This document shows positions 7,038 to 14,611 of a stretch of 33,928 nt of DNA, in pieces. A program made the position numbers and the translations under genes. Origin of the DNA: an uncultured Sphingobacteriaceae bacterium (lineage in GTDB: Bacteria > Bacteroidota > Bacteroidia > Sphingobacteriales > Sphingobacteriaceae); NCBI GenBank assembly GCA_946887045.1, contig CAMPKC010000052.1, positions 1 through 33,928 on the forward strand, read 5' to 3'. The stretch's first letter is position 1; the number at the start of each line of letters is the position of its first letter. Below the pieces are notes generated by a model, which had not been told where the DNA came from, did no database searches, and saw only the letters and a program-made list of their open reading frames with translations.

Positions 7038-8136
7038 CTTGTTTTACAGTTCCGTTTTCTATTTCAAATACACTCAAACCTACGCCTATTCCATTAAAAA
7101 TTCTTTTTACCCGCTCAGAACTGGTATCCGTTATGAAAATCTGTCCAAAATCATCGTGAGATACCATTTGCATCAGTTTGGTAATCCGCAGATCATCCAG
7201 CTTATCAAAAATATCATCTAACAACAATAAAGGTTTAAACCCCTTCTTTTCGTTAAGATAAGTATACTGAGCTAATTTCAAAGCAATAAGAAATGACTTT
7301 TGCTGTCCTTGCGAACCAAATTTCTTAAGAGGCATACCATGAATCGAGCACAACAAATCGTCTTTATGTATGCCGGTGGTTGTGCGCTCCAGAACTCTGT
7401 CGCGCTCGATCGACTTTTTTAAAAGAACAGCAAAGTTCTCTTTGGCCAGCTGAGAATCATAAATAAGCTCTACCTGTTCGGCATCATCTGTGAGATACTT
7501 ATAATGAGATGCAAAAACAGGCAGGAAGGCATCCATAAAGGCTCTTCGCTTCTTAAATATATTGTTCCCCGCCGTTATCAGTTGCTCATCATAAATTTCA
7601 AAGAGCTGTGCATCATACCGGCCGGTTTGGGCTATGTTACGCAGCAATGCATTCCGATTCGCCAGATTTTTATTATATACGATCAACTCGTCGAGGTACT
7701 GATTGTCTGTTTGAGAGATAACATTGTCAATAAACCTTCTCCGCTCTTCACTGCCTTCGATAATGATGCTGATATCGTAAGGTGATATCATGACCAATGG
7801 GAATAAGCCGATGTGATCCGCTAATCGTTGATATTCCTTTTTATTTCGTTTAAACTGCTTTTTCTGATTTCGTTTTAACGAACAGGCGATTACATCCTCA
7901 GTATTTTGTCTCTCAAAAGTCCCTTGAATCATGAAAAAATCTGCACTTTGCCGAATCTGCTGCGAATCAATAGGGTTGAAATAGCTTTTGCACAGGGATA
8001 AATAATGGATAGCGTCCAAAAGATTGGTCTTTCCTGCACCATTATTACCGGCAAAAGCATTTACTGAAGCAGAGAAGTTTAATTCTGCTTCTTCATAATT
8101 TTTGAAATTAAGTAGAGATATTTTCTGAAGCCACAT
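7024..8136 (-). CDS. recF: DNA replication and repair protein RecF
   Basis: A 370-aa SMC-like ATPase that acts with RecO and RecR to load RecA at single-strand gaps. The start chosen is the ATG at 8136 (MWLQKISLLNFKNYEEAEL). A further upstream TTG at 8151 is in frame but adds only five poorly fitting residues and would lie inside the promoter element. The Walker A motif is AFAGNNGAGKTNLLDAI near residues 28-44. The ABC signature is KKFGSQGQQKSFLIALKLAQ and Walker B is PLLLLDDIFDKLD. The D-loop residues are in place. It is translationally coupled to the DUF721 gene downstream. Confidence 0.96.
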   Translation of the reverse strand: MWLQKISLLNFKNYEEAELNFSASVNAFAGNNGAGKTNLLDAIHYLSLCKSYFNPIDSQQIRQSADFFMIQGTFERQNTEDVIACSLKRNQKKQFKRNKKEYQRLADHIGLFPLVMISPYDISIIIEGSEERRRFIDNVISQTDNQYLDELIVYNKNLANRNALLRNIAQTGRYDAQLFEIYDEQLITAGNNIFKKRRAFMDAFLPVFASHYKYLTDDAEQVELIYDSQLAKENFAVLLKKSIERDRVLERTTTGIHKDDLLCSIHGMPLKKFGSQGQQKSFLIALKLAQYTYLNEKKGFKPLLLLDDIFDKLDDLRITKLMQMVSHDDFGQIFITDTSSERVKRIFNGIGVGLSVFEIENGTVKQDGAE

Positions 8137-8148
8137 ACAAAAGAGACA

Positions 8149-8156
8149 CAAAGTTA
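8149..8156 (-). promoter_or_regulatory. -7 element of recF
   Basis: The minus strand reads TAACTTTG, an exact TAnnTTTG, ending only 12 bases before the chosen ATG at 8136. The transcript would have a leader of just a few bases. No TTG is found at the expected spacing. Confidence 0.45.
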
Positions 8157-8196
8157 CAGTTTAAAGGGCATTCTGTTTTTTAAATTTAAAGAAGGC

Positions 8197-8226
8197 TTGA
8201 TTGTAAATGTGAAAACTGTATTTTTG
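8197..8226 (+). promoter_or_regulatory. promoter of the TPR gene
   Basis: TTG (8197-8199), 19 bases, then TATTTTTG (8219-8226): a full match to the Bacteroidota housekeeping promoter. The ATG at 8251 follows 24 bases later. The element shows that the in-frame TTG at 8197 is promoter sequence and not a start codon. Confidence 0.75.
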
Positions 8227-8250
8227 CAAACTTCATTTTTTAAAACGCAA

Positions 8251-8931
8251 ATGGCGACTAATCAAAAAGATACTATTTCAGAGCCCGCAAAAACAGGCAG
8301 CACAAGTAACTTTGTGCAGGAAAACAAAAAAAGCCTGGCAGTAATTGGTGGTGCTATTGTAGCACTGGTACTGCTTTACATAGGATATCAGAAATTCTAT
8401 CTGGCTCCAAGAGCAGAAAAAGCAGCGAACGAAATGTTCAAAGCTGAAGAGTATCTGGCGGCAGACTCATTAGCAGATCGTGCTATAAAAGGCGATGGCT
8501 CATATCCTGGCTTTGAAAAAATTGCTGAAGAATATTCGAACACAAAATCTGCGAATCTTGCAAACGCTTACGTTGGTGGATTATATCTTAAAAAAGGAGA
8601 ATTCAAAAACGCCGTGGAAGCACTTGGCAACTATAGCTCGACAGGCAGCCCTGTAATTGACCCTCTGGTTTTAGGAATGCTTGGTGATGCTTACTCGGAA
8701 TTGAAGGAATACGGAAAAGCAGAAACGTATTATAAAAAAGCTTCTGATAAATATGAAAATTCATTTACAACGCCGTTGTTCTTAAAAAAATTAGGGCTTG
8801 TTTATGAAGCGCAAAAAGAATTTGATTCTGCACTAGAGGTTTACAAAACCATAAAACAGGATTTTCCTGAAAGCTATGAGGCAACTTTGATTGATGCGTA
8901 TATAGCTCGTGCAGAAGCACGCTTAAATTAA
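8251..8931 (+). CDS. single-pass membrane tetratricopeptide protein (YfgM-like)
   Basis: A 226-aa protein. A short cytoplasmic N-terminus is followed by one transmembrane segment at residues 29-47 (LAVIGGAIVALVLLYIGY). The rest is a helical periplasmic part with TPR-like repeats, visible as SANLANAYVGGLYLKKGEF and LGMLGDAYSELKEYGKAETYYKKASD. The architecture matches the widespread YfgM/ancillary-translocon type TPR proteins, which assist folding at the Sec exit. That role is assumed from architecture only. It is separated from ribH by a strong hairpin. Confidence 0.85.
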   Translation: MATNQKDTISEPAKTGSTSNFVQENKKSLAVIGGAIVALVLLYIGYQKFYLAPRAEKAANEMFKAEEYLAADSLADRAIKGDGSYPGFEKIAEEYSNTKSANLANAYVGGLYLKKGEFKNAVEALGNYSSTGSPVIDPLVLGMLGDAYSELKEYGKAETYYKKASDKYENSFTTPLFLKKLGLVYEAQKEFDSALEVYKTIKQDFPESYEATLIDAYIARAEARLN

Positions 8932-8952
8932 CATACTAATTTCCCCCTCGTA

Positions 8953-8991
8953 AAATGGTTACCTGAATTTCAGGTAACCATTTATATTTTT
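8953..8991 (+). terminator. perfect hairpin/terminator between the TPR gene and ribH
   Basis: Two 15-base arms (8953-8967 and 8969-8983), with TGGTTACCTGAA in the left arm, are perfectly complementary around a single central T. ATATTTTTA follows. It is probably the terminator of the TPR gene. The right arm ends only 13 bases before the ribH ATG, so it also lies in the ribH leader or promoter. Confidence 0.7.
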
Positions 8992-8996
8992 ACACA

Positions 8997-9491
8997 ATGG
9001 CAACTCATCTTAAAAGTTTATCAGATTTCAGTCACACAAGCATCCCTTCGGGCGAGGGCTTTAAGTTTGGAATTGTTACCGCTCAGTGGAATGCAGAAAT
9101 TACTGGCGCCCTGTATAACGGAGCAGTATTGCTTCTTGAAAAACAAGGTGTAAAACCGGAAAACATTATTGAAATCACAGTACCCGGAAGTTTCGAGCTT
9201 ACCGCGGGCGCCGACATTCTTTTAAGCAAAAAAGAAGTAGATGCCGTTATTTGCCTCGGATGCGTTATTAAAGGAGAAACCCCCCATTTTGATTTTATCT
9301 GCAATGCAGTTGCAAATGGCATTAGTCAGGTTAGTATAAAATATAATAAGCCAGTAATATTCGGAGTACTTACCACTAACAATCTTGAGCAGGCCCAGGC
9401 CCGCTCGGGAGGAATACATGGAAATAAGGGCGAAGAAGCAGCTGCCACTGCACTGCTGATGGCCGAATTACAAAACAATTTAATTGATTGA
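8997..9491 (+). CDS. ribH: 6,7-dimethyl-8-ribityllumazine synthase
   Basis: A 164-aa enzyme of riboflavin biosynthesis. It condenses 5-amino-6-ribitylamino-uracil with 3,4-dihydroxy-2-butanone 4-phosphate, normally as a pentamer or 60-mer capsid. Visible motifs are IVTAQWNAEITGAL (27-39, with the ribityl-binding Trp31), VPGSFELTAGA (62-72), CVIKGETPHFDFI (89-101, with the catalytic His97) and NKGEEAAATAL near the end, which contacts phosphate. The gene is separate from other rib genes. There is no FMN riboswitch upstream, because the space back to the TPR gene is only 65 bp and is filled by the hairpin. Confidence 0.97.
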   Translation: MATHLKSLSDFSHTSIPSGEGFKFGIVTAQWNAEITGALYNGAVLLLEKQGVKPENIIEITVPGSFELTAGADILLSKKEVDAVICLGCVIKGETPHFDFICNAVANGISQVSIKYNKPVIFGVLTTNNLEQAQARSGGIHGNKGEEAAATALLMAELQNNLID

Positions 9492-9545
9492 AACTTATTG
9501 ACGTAAGTTTCGTATTGTGATTGAAATTCGATACTTTTAATAATT

Positions 9546-9659
9546 ATGAAAAGAATAGCTATTTTATTCCTTCTCCTGTTTACTGCTACAGTTACCTTTG
9601 AATCTTGTTCATCTAAAACTTGTCCTGCGTATAACTCATATCCCAAAGACAGGCGATAG
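9546..9659 (+). CDS. 37-aa lipoprotein with CPAY motif
   Basis: A short open frame encodes a 37-aa protein beginning MKRIAILFLLLFTATVTF and ending KTCPAYNSYPKDRR. The first 20 residues form a basic start plus hydrophobic core. ESC precedes a Ser/Lys-rich mature part, so Cys21 is the likely lipidated residue, though Glu at -2 is a poor lipobox. The short mature part with a second Cys in CPAY resembles tiny envelope lipoproteins that I have met in Bacteroidota genomes, usually with C-P-A-Y and a basic end. Function is unknown. It follows ribH by 54 bases. Confidence 0.6.
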   Translation: MKRIAILFLLLFTATVTFESCSSKTCPAYNSYPKDRR

Positions 9660-9712
9660 TTCTCGCCTTGAGCAATCTGTGTGTAATATTCACTCAGAAG
9701 ATGATTGAAAAC

Positions 9713-9744
9713 TTGGATTGCAATACAATACCTGCCTATTTTTG
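9713..9744 (+). promoter_or_regulatory. promoter of ytxJ
   Basis: TTG (9713-9715), 21 bases, then TATTTTTG (9737-9744): both halves match the Bacteroidota consensus. The ATG at 9759 follows 14 bases later. This excludes the upstream in-frame TTG at 9705 as a start. Confidence 0.7.
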
Positions 9745-9758
9745 AGTTTATACTTTTT

Positions 9759-10097
9759 ATGAATTGGATACCGCTAGAGACAATTGAGCAATTGCAGCAA
9801 ATTAAAGAAGCTGCCGGACATAGTATTTTATTTAAACATAGTACACGTTGCTCTATCAGCCTTATGGCTAAAAGAAAGTTTGAATTCGAATGGGACGCAC
9901 TTCCCGAAGACACATCTCTTTACTTTCTCGACCTTATAAAATACCGCCCTATTTCTAATGCGATTGCGGAATTATTCGATGTACATCACGAATCGCCTCA
10001 ATTATTGCTCATTAAAGAAGGAGAATGTATTTATGAAGCTTCGCACAGCGAGATTTCTGCTGAGGAAGCCGCAGACCAAATGTCTGTGAATTTATAA
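9759..10097 (+). CDS. ytxJ: bacillithiol system redox-active protein YtxJ (BrxC type)
   Basis: A 112-aa thioredoxin-fold protein. The signature ILFKHSTRCSISLMA (23-37) places the active-site Cys31. The usual proline after the cysteine is Ser here (CSIS for CPIS). Cys90 is distant, so it is probably a monothiol bacilliredoxin that removes bacillithiol from mixed disulfides. The partner pathway is in the same window, since bshA (27475-28608) makes the first bacillithiol precursor. The start is the ATG behind the promoter at 9713-9744; the longer frame from a TTG at 9705 is rejected. Confidence 0.87.
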   Translation: MNWIPLETIEQLQQIKEAAGHSILFKHSTRCSISLMAKRKFEFEWDALPEDTSLYFLDLIKYRPISNAIAELFDVHHESPQLLLIKEGECIYEASHSEISAEEAADQMSVNL

Positions 10098-10108
10098 ATC
10101 ACACTGTT

Positions 10109-10513
10109 TTAAGAAGGATACTTAAACGTTATCACTTTTAAAATATCTGGATGCAAGCTATAAAACACCGGACAGGTTTTAGCGGCATGTTCAAGAATTG
10201 CCTTTTCTTTATCATTATATGAACCAGTAAAGGCAATTTCTGCATGGATCTCGCTTACCCGTCTGGGATCCGCTGCCATTATTTTGGTAATTGCACAACT
10301 GGTTCCCTCAATATTGATTTCCCGTTCGCGGGCAGCAATCCCCATGATGGTTAACATGCAGTTTCCCAGGGAAGTAGCCAACAAGTCTGTCGGAGAGAAT
10401 GCCTCGCCCTTTCCTTTATTGTCTACAGGCGCGTCAGTAATTATCTTTTCTTGCGATTGTGTATGTGTTGCTTCGGTTCTTAAATCGCCTAAATAAGTTA
10501 TTGTGGAAGTCAT
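10109..10513 (-). CDS. OsmC family peroxiredoxin-like protein
   Basis: A 134-aa OsmC/Ohr superfamily protein that reduces organic hydroperoxides with two cysteines. The pair is Cys52 (SLGNCMLTIMGI) and Cys114 (AAKTCPVFYSL). The entry motif FSPTDLLATSLGNC (39-52) is typical of the OsmC/YhfA branch. An extra Cys73 is present. It converges on ytxJ with a gap of only 11 bases and no visible terminator, so the two thiol-redox genes may share transcripts in opposite directions. Ohr-type hydroperoxide reductase is an alternative, but the spacing of motifs favours the general OsmC group. Confidence 0.9.
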   Translation of the reverse strand: MTSTITYLGDLRTEATHTQSQEKIITDAPVDNKGKGEAFSPTDLLATSLGNCMLTIMGIAAREREINIEGTSCAITKIMAADPRRVSEIHAEIAFTGSYNDKEKAILEHAAKTCPVFYSLHPDILKVITFKYPS

Positions 10514-10700
10514 ATTCTAAAGTAAAAGATTAAAATTCAAAAATAAAAACCGCCCGCCAGACTACTGAAAAATATTAAATGATTTAAATAGCCTCAGGAT
10601 GTCGAATTTACCTGTTTAGTTTAAATGTAAAAAGATTCCCATTTTTTTCATTTTTCCTTTTGAATTTTAAATTTCAAACAAACATCTCATATCTATAAGT

Positions 10701-10708
10701 TACATTTG
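10701..10708 (+). promoter_or_regulatory. -7 element of lipA
   Basis: TACATTTG matches TAnnTTTG and ends only 4 bases before the lipA ATG, so transcription would start at or within a base or two of the ATG. No -33 TTG is found at the right distance. The 199-bp gap 10514-10712 is AT-rich and otherwise featureless. Confidence 0.4.
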
Positions 10709-10712
10709 TAAA

Positions 10713-11597
10713 ATGATTGAATTGCCGGTTATTCCTGCCAACCAGGCAGCACGCAGACCCAACTGGTTACGGGTAAAACTACCTGTGGGAAAAGAATATG
10801 CGCATGTTCGCAGCCTTGTAGACACTCATAAGCTTCACACAATTTGTGAGAGTGGTAATTGTCCGAATATGGGCGAATGTTGGGGTGCCGGTACCGCGAC
10901 GTTTATGATATTGGGCAATATCTGCACGCGTTCTTGTTCGTTTTGTGCTGTTGCCACCGGACGGCCGTTAGCGGTAGATCTGGATGAGCCCAACCGGGTT
11001 GCCAATTCAATTAAATTAATGAGCGTTAAACATGCGGTAATTACTTCGGTAGACCGAGATGATTTAAAAGATGGCGGCTCTATCATTTGGGCCGAAACCA
11101 TCAGGGCAATCAGAAGAGATAGTCCCGGCACCACGATGGAAACTCTGATTCCAGATTTCAGAGGCATTTGGGATAACTTATACCGGGTTTGCGAAGAACG
11201 CCCTGAAGTGGTTTCTCACAATATTGAGACTGTAAAACGTTTAACCAAAGAAGTAAGAATACAGGCAAAATACGACAGAAGCATGGAAGCACTGAAACGT
11301 ATTTCTGAATTTGGATTGAGAACAAAATCGGGCATTATGTTAGGTCTAGGCGAAACTGAAGCCGACGTAATTGAAACTATGCAAGATTTGGCCGACACTG
11401 GTGTTCATATATTAACTCTTGGCCAATATTTGCAGCCAACTAAAAATCACCATCCTGTATTAGATTGGATACACCCGGATCAGTTTGCTAAATACAAAGA
11501 AATCGGACAGAAAATGGGATTCAAATATGTAGAAAGTGGCCCATTAGTGAGATCATCTTATCACGCGGAAAAGCATCTTTTTGATCAGGTATTCTAA
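10713..11597 (+). CDS. lipA: lipoyl synthase
   Basis: A 294-aa radical-SAM enzyme that inserts two sulfurs into protein-bound octanoyl groups to make lipoate for the 2-oxoacid dehydrogenases and the glycine cleavage system. Both iron-sulfur sites are complete. The auxiliary-cluster cysteines are C45, C50 and C56 ([12 protein letters not shown]). The radical-SAM cysteines are C71, C75 and C78 (CTRSCSFC). The C-terminal RSSYHAEK carries the conserved serine that ligates the auxiliary cluster. No lipB is adjacent, and the neighbour nnr is convergent with 36 bases between stops. Confidence 0.98.
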   Translation: MIELPVIPANQAARRPNWLRVKLPVGKEYAHVRSLVDTHKLHTICESGNCPNMGECWGAGTATFMILGNICTRSCSFCAVATGRPLAVDLDEPNRVANSIKLMSVKHAVITSVDRDDLKDGGSIIWAETIRAIRRDSPGTTMETLIPDFRGIWDNLYRVCEERPEVVSHNIETVKRLTKEVRIQAKYDRSMEALKRISEFGLRTKSGIMLGLGETEADVIETMQDLADTGVHILTLGQYLQPTKNHHPVLDWIHPDQFAKYKEIGQKMGFKYVESGPLVRSSYHAEKHLFDQVF

Positions 11598-11633
11598 TAT
11601 CAGACTTTTCCCACTTCTGCAGAAAAAGGAGGA

Positions 11634-13142
11634 TTAAACAATTCTTAAGAAGCCTAAAACTTCCGGGATGTGTCCGACTAATTTACTCGCTGTAACAATT
11701 GCAACACCTGCTTTAGCAACCAGTTCTTCGCCTGCTTTTCCATGAAGGTATACTGCTAAAATCGCCGCATCTTCCGGTTTACATCCTTGCGCCATAAAAG
11801 ACGCAATCATTCCTGTGAGCACATCTCCCATTCCTCCGGAAGCCATTGCCGGCGTTCCGGTAGGATTAAAAGTACATTTCCCATCAGGAGTAAAAATGAT
11901 GGTATACCTGTTTTTCAAAACAATTACGCATTGATACTCTACAGATTTTGACATCCCTGTTTGCAATCTATCCCACCATGTAGTATGCGCATCAAAAAGC
12001 CTGTCGAACTCCTTTATATGCGGTGTAAAAACCGAAGATTTAGGCACATAAAAGATAAGTTCGGGATTTAACGAGATCAGATTTATTGCATCTGCATCTA
12101 TGACTATGGGATGCTTAAAATTACTTAAAGTTGCAGCCAGAATCTCCTTACTTTCCACTGATGTACCCAAGCCGGGACCTATTGCGATGGACTTATATTT
12201 ATCCCAATCCAAATCTGCCGGAAGTACATTGGCATATCTCAAAGCAGCCATCACTTCAGGCGTCCGAATATTCAGAGCGTTTAAACCTTCCTCTGGGATA
12301 CAGGCGGTTGTCAAGCCTGCTCCGGAATTTAGGCAAGCTTCGGAACAGAGCAGTGCAGCGCCCATGGTTTGGAGAGCGCCCGCTATTATTAAGGCGTGCC
12401 CGTAAGTTCCTTTATGACTGAAAGGATTACGATGTTTTAATCGCACTGAAACGTCCTTATCAGTCAGCAAACGATAGGGAGAATCTATCGATTCGATAAA
12501 CTCTTCATCCAATCCTATATCAACAACTTCGAACCTTTTAATACACAAGGCCGACTCCGGGAGCAAAAAATTAATCTTAGGCCTTTGAAAGCTGATAGTA
12601 AGATCAGATTTTATGGTAACGTCATGCTGAGAAACCGGCCCTTCAGATTTGAATCCAGTCGGAATATCGACAGAAACGACCGGCTTCCCTAAGCTATTCA
12701 ACCATTCCACCAGCGTTAACCATTCGCCTTCCAAAGCTTTATTCAGGCCCGATCCTATTAAAGCGTCAATAATGATATCTGCTTTCTCGTCGGTAATTTC
12801 AGCGACTTTTCTGAATTCGTCGATTAATACTCCAACAGACATTAGTCTTGCTAGATTCCCCTCAAACTCATCACTTGATTTTCCAGAAAACCTCGCTACT
12901 CGTGCCTGAACTCTATATCCGCTTTTGGCCAGTAAGCGAGCGATAGCCAGGCCATCTCCTCCATTATTTCCGGTGCCACAGTAAACACAAATGTTTTTTT
13001 TATTATCTGGATAGTTTTTGATGAAAGCCTCAGTAAAAGCAAGAGAGGCTTTTTCCATCAGATCAATTGATTTTATAGGTCGTTGCCGAATTGTATATTC
13101 ATCGGCTTGCCGGATTTGATCTGAGGTTAAAAGGTTAAGCAT
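11634..13142 (-). CDS. nnr: bifunctional NAD(P)H-hydrate epimerase / ADP-dependent dehydratase
   Basis: A 502-aa two-domain repair enzyme. The N-terminal YjeF-type epimerase (about 1-215) carries YCGTGNNGGDGLAIARLL (54-71). The C-terminal ribokinase-like dehydratase (about 225-500) starts with NPFSHKGTYGHALIIAGA and carries the catalytic ASGGMGDVLTGMIASF loop. Together they convert damaged NADHX/NADPHX back to NADH/NADPH. It begins 17 bases after the TPR/anti-sigma-like gene on the same strand with no terminator between. Read-through from the sigma-factor transcription unit is therefore possible, although a functional link is not expected. Confidence 0.96.
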   Translation of the reverse strand: MLNLLTSDQIRQADEYTIRQRPIKSIDLMEKASLAFTEAFIKNYPDNKKNICVYCGTGNNGGDGLAIARLLAKSGYRVQARVARFSGKSSDEFEGNLARLMSVGVLIDEFRKVAEITDEKADIIIDALIGSGLNKALEGEWLTLVEWLNSLGKPVVSVDIPTGFKSEGPVSQHDVTIKSDLTISFQRPKINFLLPESALCIKRFEVVDIGLDEEFIESIDSPYRLLTDKDVSVRLKHRNPFSHKGTYGHALIIAGALQTMGAALLCSEACLNSGAGLTTACIPEEGLNALNIRTPEVMAALRYANVLPADLDWDKYKSIAIGPGLGTSVESKEILAATLSNFKHPIVIDADAINLISLNPELIFYVPKSSVFTPHIKEFDRLFDAHTTWWDRLQTGMSKSVEYQCVIVLKNRYTIIFTPDGKCTFNPTGTPAMASGGMGDVLTGMIASFMAQGCKPEDAAILAVYLHGKAGEELVAKAGVAIVTASKLVGHIPEVLGFLRIV

Positions 13143-13159
13143 ATCCTGATTAACGAATC

Positions 13160-13891
13160 TTATTTAAGCTTGTTTAGCAAGTCCTGTGATTTTTCGTACA
13201 ACATTGAATCCTCGGGAATTTTTTTGAGCCATGTAATTGTCTTCGGATTATTCCTTTCTTTCAAATAGCTTAAAGCCATATAAAATGCAGCATCGTACCT
13301 TAAGATGGATGTACCGGTATAAACTTTATTTAAAACCTTTCGGGATGCTTGAATATCTCCGGTTTCTATTAACGCGATACCATAATAAAACTGAGCCATT
13401 GAATTCTCCGGTTCGGATTTATTTACTTCTTCCAAAAGTGTTTTAGCGGTGGAAAAATCTTTTTTGTTAAATGCCGCGGCCGCTTTCTGCATTTGATCTT
13501 CAGTGGTGTCATCCCCTCTTTCAGCCACTGCAATCATATTTGTATCTGCATATTGGCGATATAAATCCTTATGCCATGGTGCCCATACCAGAAACAAAAC
13601 AAACACTGCTGCGATTGCTGATGTCCATGCCACATACCTGCGCATCGAAACCACCCTGACCTTTTTGTTAAAATGTCTGTTGCTTGTTTCAGACAGAGAA
13701 TCCTGAAATTTCCGGTCATCCGCATCAGCGCCCAGCTTCATTTTTAAAGATGAATGCACGTTTTGATAAAAGGCGAGATCGGCTTGTAAATAAAGATCTG
13801 TTTTAAGAGCAGTTTCAAATTCTGCTCGCTCTTCTGCTTCCATATCACCTTCTGCAAAGCGGGCTATATCTTCCATGCTGTACATACTCAT
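13160..13891 (-). CDS. membrane TPR protein, candidate anti-sigma factor
   Basis: A 243-aa protein directly behind the sigma-factor gene (6-base gap). Residues 6-48 (MEDIARFAEGDMEAEERAEF...) match the pattern of the anti-sigma domain, i.e. ..Y.dGeLs.eE...fE..L..dp.L..el. The zinc-binding His and Cys residues are absent, as in many Bacteroidota anti-sigma proteins. Basic residues precede a transmembrane segment at 87-104 (YVAWTSAIAAVFVLFLVW). Residues 130-240 form TPR-like repeats, including AQFYYGIALIETGDIQASRKVL and AAFYMALSYLKERNNPKTITWL. The predicted topology puts the N-terminal domain in the cytoplasm, where it could hold the sigma factor, and the TPRs in the periplasm. The anti-sigma role is inferred from gene order and this pattern. 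Confidence 0.7.
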   Translation of the reverse strand: MSMYSMEDIARFAEGDMEAEERAEFETALKTDLYLQADLAFYQNVHSSLKMKLGADADDRKFQDSLSETSNRHFNKKVRVVSMRRYVAWTSAIAAVFVLFLVWAPWHKDLYRQYADTNMIAVAERGDDTTEDQMQKAAAAFNKKDFSTAKTLLEEVNKSEPENSMAQFYYGIALIETGDIQASRKVLNKVYTGTSILRYDAAFYMALSYLKERNNPKTITWLKKIPEDSMLYEKSQDLLNKLK

Positions 13892-13897
13892 AGCTAT

Positions 13898-14452
13898 TTA
13901 ATTTTGCTTAATTAATTTGATGAGAGCAGCCATGCATTCGGATTTTTTCTTCCGAAGATACCCGTAGGTGACGCCCAACTTCTCGGCCACCAATTCCTGA
14001 GCATCGCCTTTAAGGCTTTCGCTGATAATTTCTTTACATCGGTCTCCAAGCTTTTCAAACATCAATGAAAAGTGTTTCGCTTCCTCATCCTGTTTTTCCA
14101 GCAATTCAGCTTCCGCAAAAACATCCTCACCTATTACTAATAAAGCGTCGTCGATTTTTGTTACCGATAAAACCGATCTTTTTTTCAAATCATTAAGCCA
14201 TTTCCGCTTGCAGACCAGTAGAAGGAAGGGTTCAAAAGGACAGCTGAGTTTAAATGACTTATACTTCGCCTGCTGGTAAATATCAATCAATGCTTCCTGC
14301 ATTATATCCGCAGCATCATTTTCAGAACCACTATTATTAATTATATAACGCTTGATTTTTCCTGCAAACTTGTCATAGATTTCCTGCACTACCCTACCGT
14401 CATTTTTTAGCAGAGCTTCAATAAAGCGATGATCCTGATGCAGCTTATCCAA
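13898..14452 (-). CDS. ECF-type sigma-70 family RNA polymerase sigma factor
   Basis: A 184-aa sigma factor. Region 2 spans about 20-95 (VVQEIYDKFAGKIKRYI, then NDAADIMQEALIDIYQQA). Region 4 spans about 125-180 with a helix-turn-helix AQELVAEKLGVTYGYLRKKK. Regions 1 and 3 are absent, as in ECF factors. The only possible start is the TTG at 14452: an in-frame TAG lies 15 bases upstream and the first internal Met is at residue 51, inside region 2. It is followed at 6 bases by the candidate anti-sigma gene. Divergent across a 323-bp regulatory region are a small peptide gene, a lipoprotein, a PKD/barrel protein and a CHAT peptidase. Its targets are unknown, and those divergent genes are the first candidates. 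Confidence 0.9.
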   Translation of the reverse strand: MDKLHQDHRFIEALLKNDGRVVQEIYDKFAGKIKRYIINNSGSENDAADIMQEALIDIYQQAKYKSFKLSCPFEPFLLLVCKRKWLNDLKKRSVLSVTKIDDALLVIGEDVFAEAELLEKQDEEAKHFSLMFEKLGDRCKEIISESLKGDAQELVAEKLGVTYGYLRKKKSECMAALIKLIKQN

Positions 14453-14474
14453 AACTTTTACATTCTAAGTTAAG

Positions 14475-14511
14475 CTCTTTTAAACTTTTTGAAAATAATT
14501 TTTCAAAAGAG
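14475..14511. promoter_or_regulatory. nested inverted repeats upstream of the sigma factor
   Basis: TTTTGAAAA (14487-14495) and TTTTCAAAA (14500-14508) are perfect 9-base arms with a 4-base centre. CTCTTTT (14475-14481) can instead pair with AAAAGAG (14505-14511). These two mutually exclusive pairings lie 23-59 bases before the sigma-factor start codon. It could be an operator or a leader hairpin. Confidence 0.35.
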
Positions 14512-14556
14512 GGGTAACAAATTTCACGTCGCGCTGATATAGTTTCAAATCAATCA

Positions 14557-14594
14557 AAACGGCCGACGCTGAAAAGCCTGAAAAGAGTAAGCAA
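14557..14594 (+). repeat. shared leader element, copy A
   Basis: This 38-base element starts AAACGGC, contains GCTGAAAAGCCT and ends AAGAGTAAGCAA. It agrees with copy B (14722-14756) at 33 of 35 aligned bases plus one 3-base insertion (GAA). It ends 17 bases before the ATG of the 31-aa peptide gene. The equal placement in front of two start codons suggests a shared promoter or 5' leader. Confidence 0.7.
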
Positions 14595-14611
14595 TATTAA
14601 CAAGAACAAAA

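Noticed and set aside
8137..8151. N-terminal extension of RecF from a TTG
   Set aside because: Adds five residues with no family match and overlaps a TAnnTTTG element; ATG at 8136 fits the family start.
8197..8250. N-terminal extension of the TPR protein from a TTG
   Set aside because: The TTG is the -33 element of a full-consensus promoter for the ATG at 8251.
8932..8996. FMN riboswitch before ribH
   Set aside because: Only 65 bases are available, occupied by a simple perfect hairpin; no multi-helix FMN aptamer core is seen.
9650..9672. AGGCGA-TAGTTC-TCGCCT hairpin at the end of the small lipoprotein as a terminator
   Set aside because: The stem is only 6 bp and is not followed by a T tract.
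9326..9913. 195-aa minus-strand open frame across the end of ribH, the small lipoprotein and ytxJ
   Set aside because: Antisense shadow of three better-supported plus-strand genes with typical promoters; no recognisable domain.
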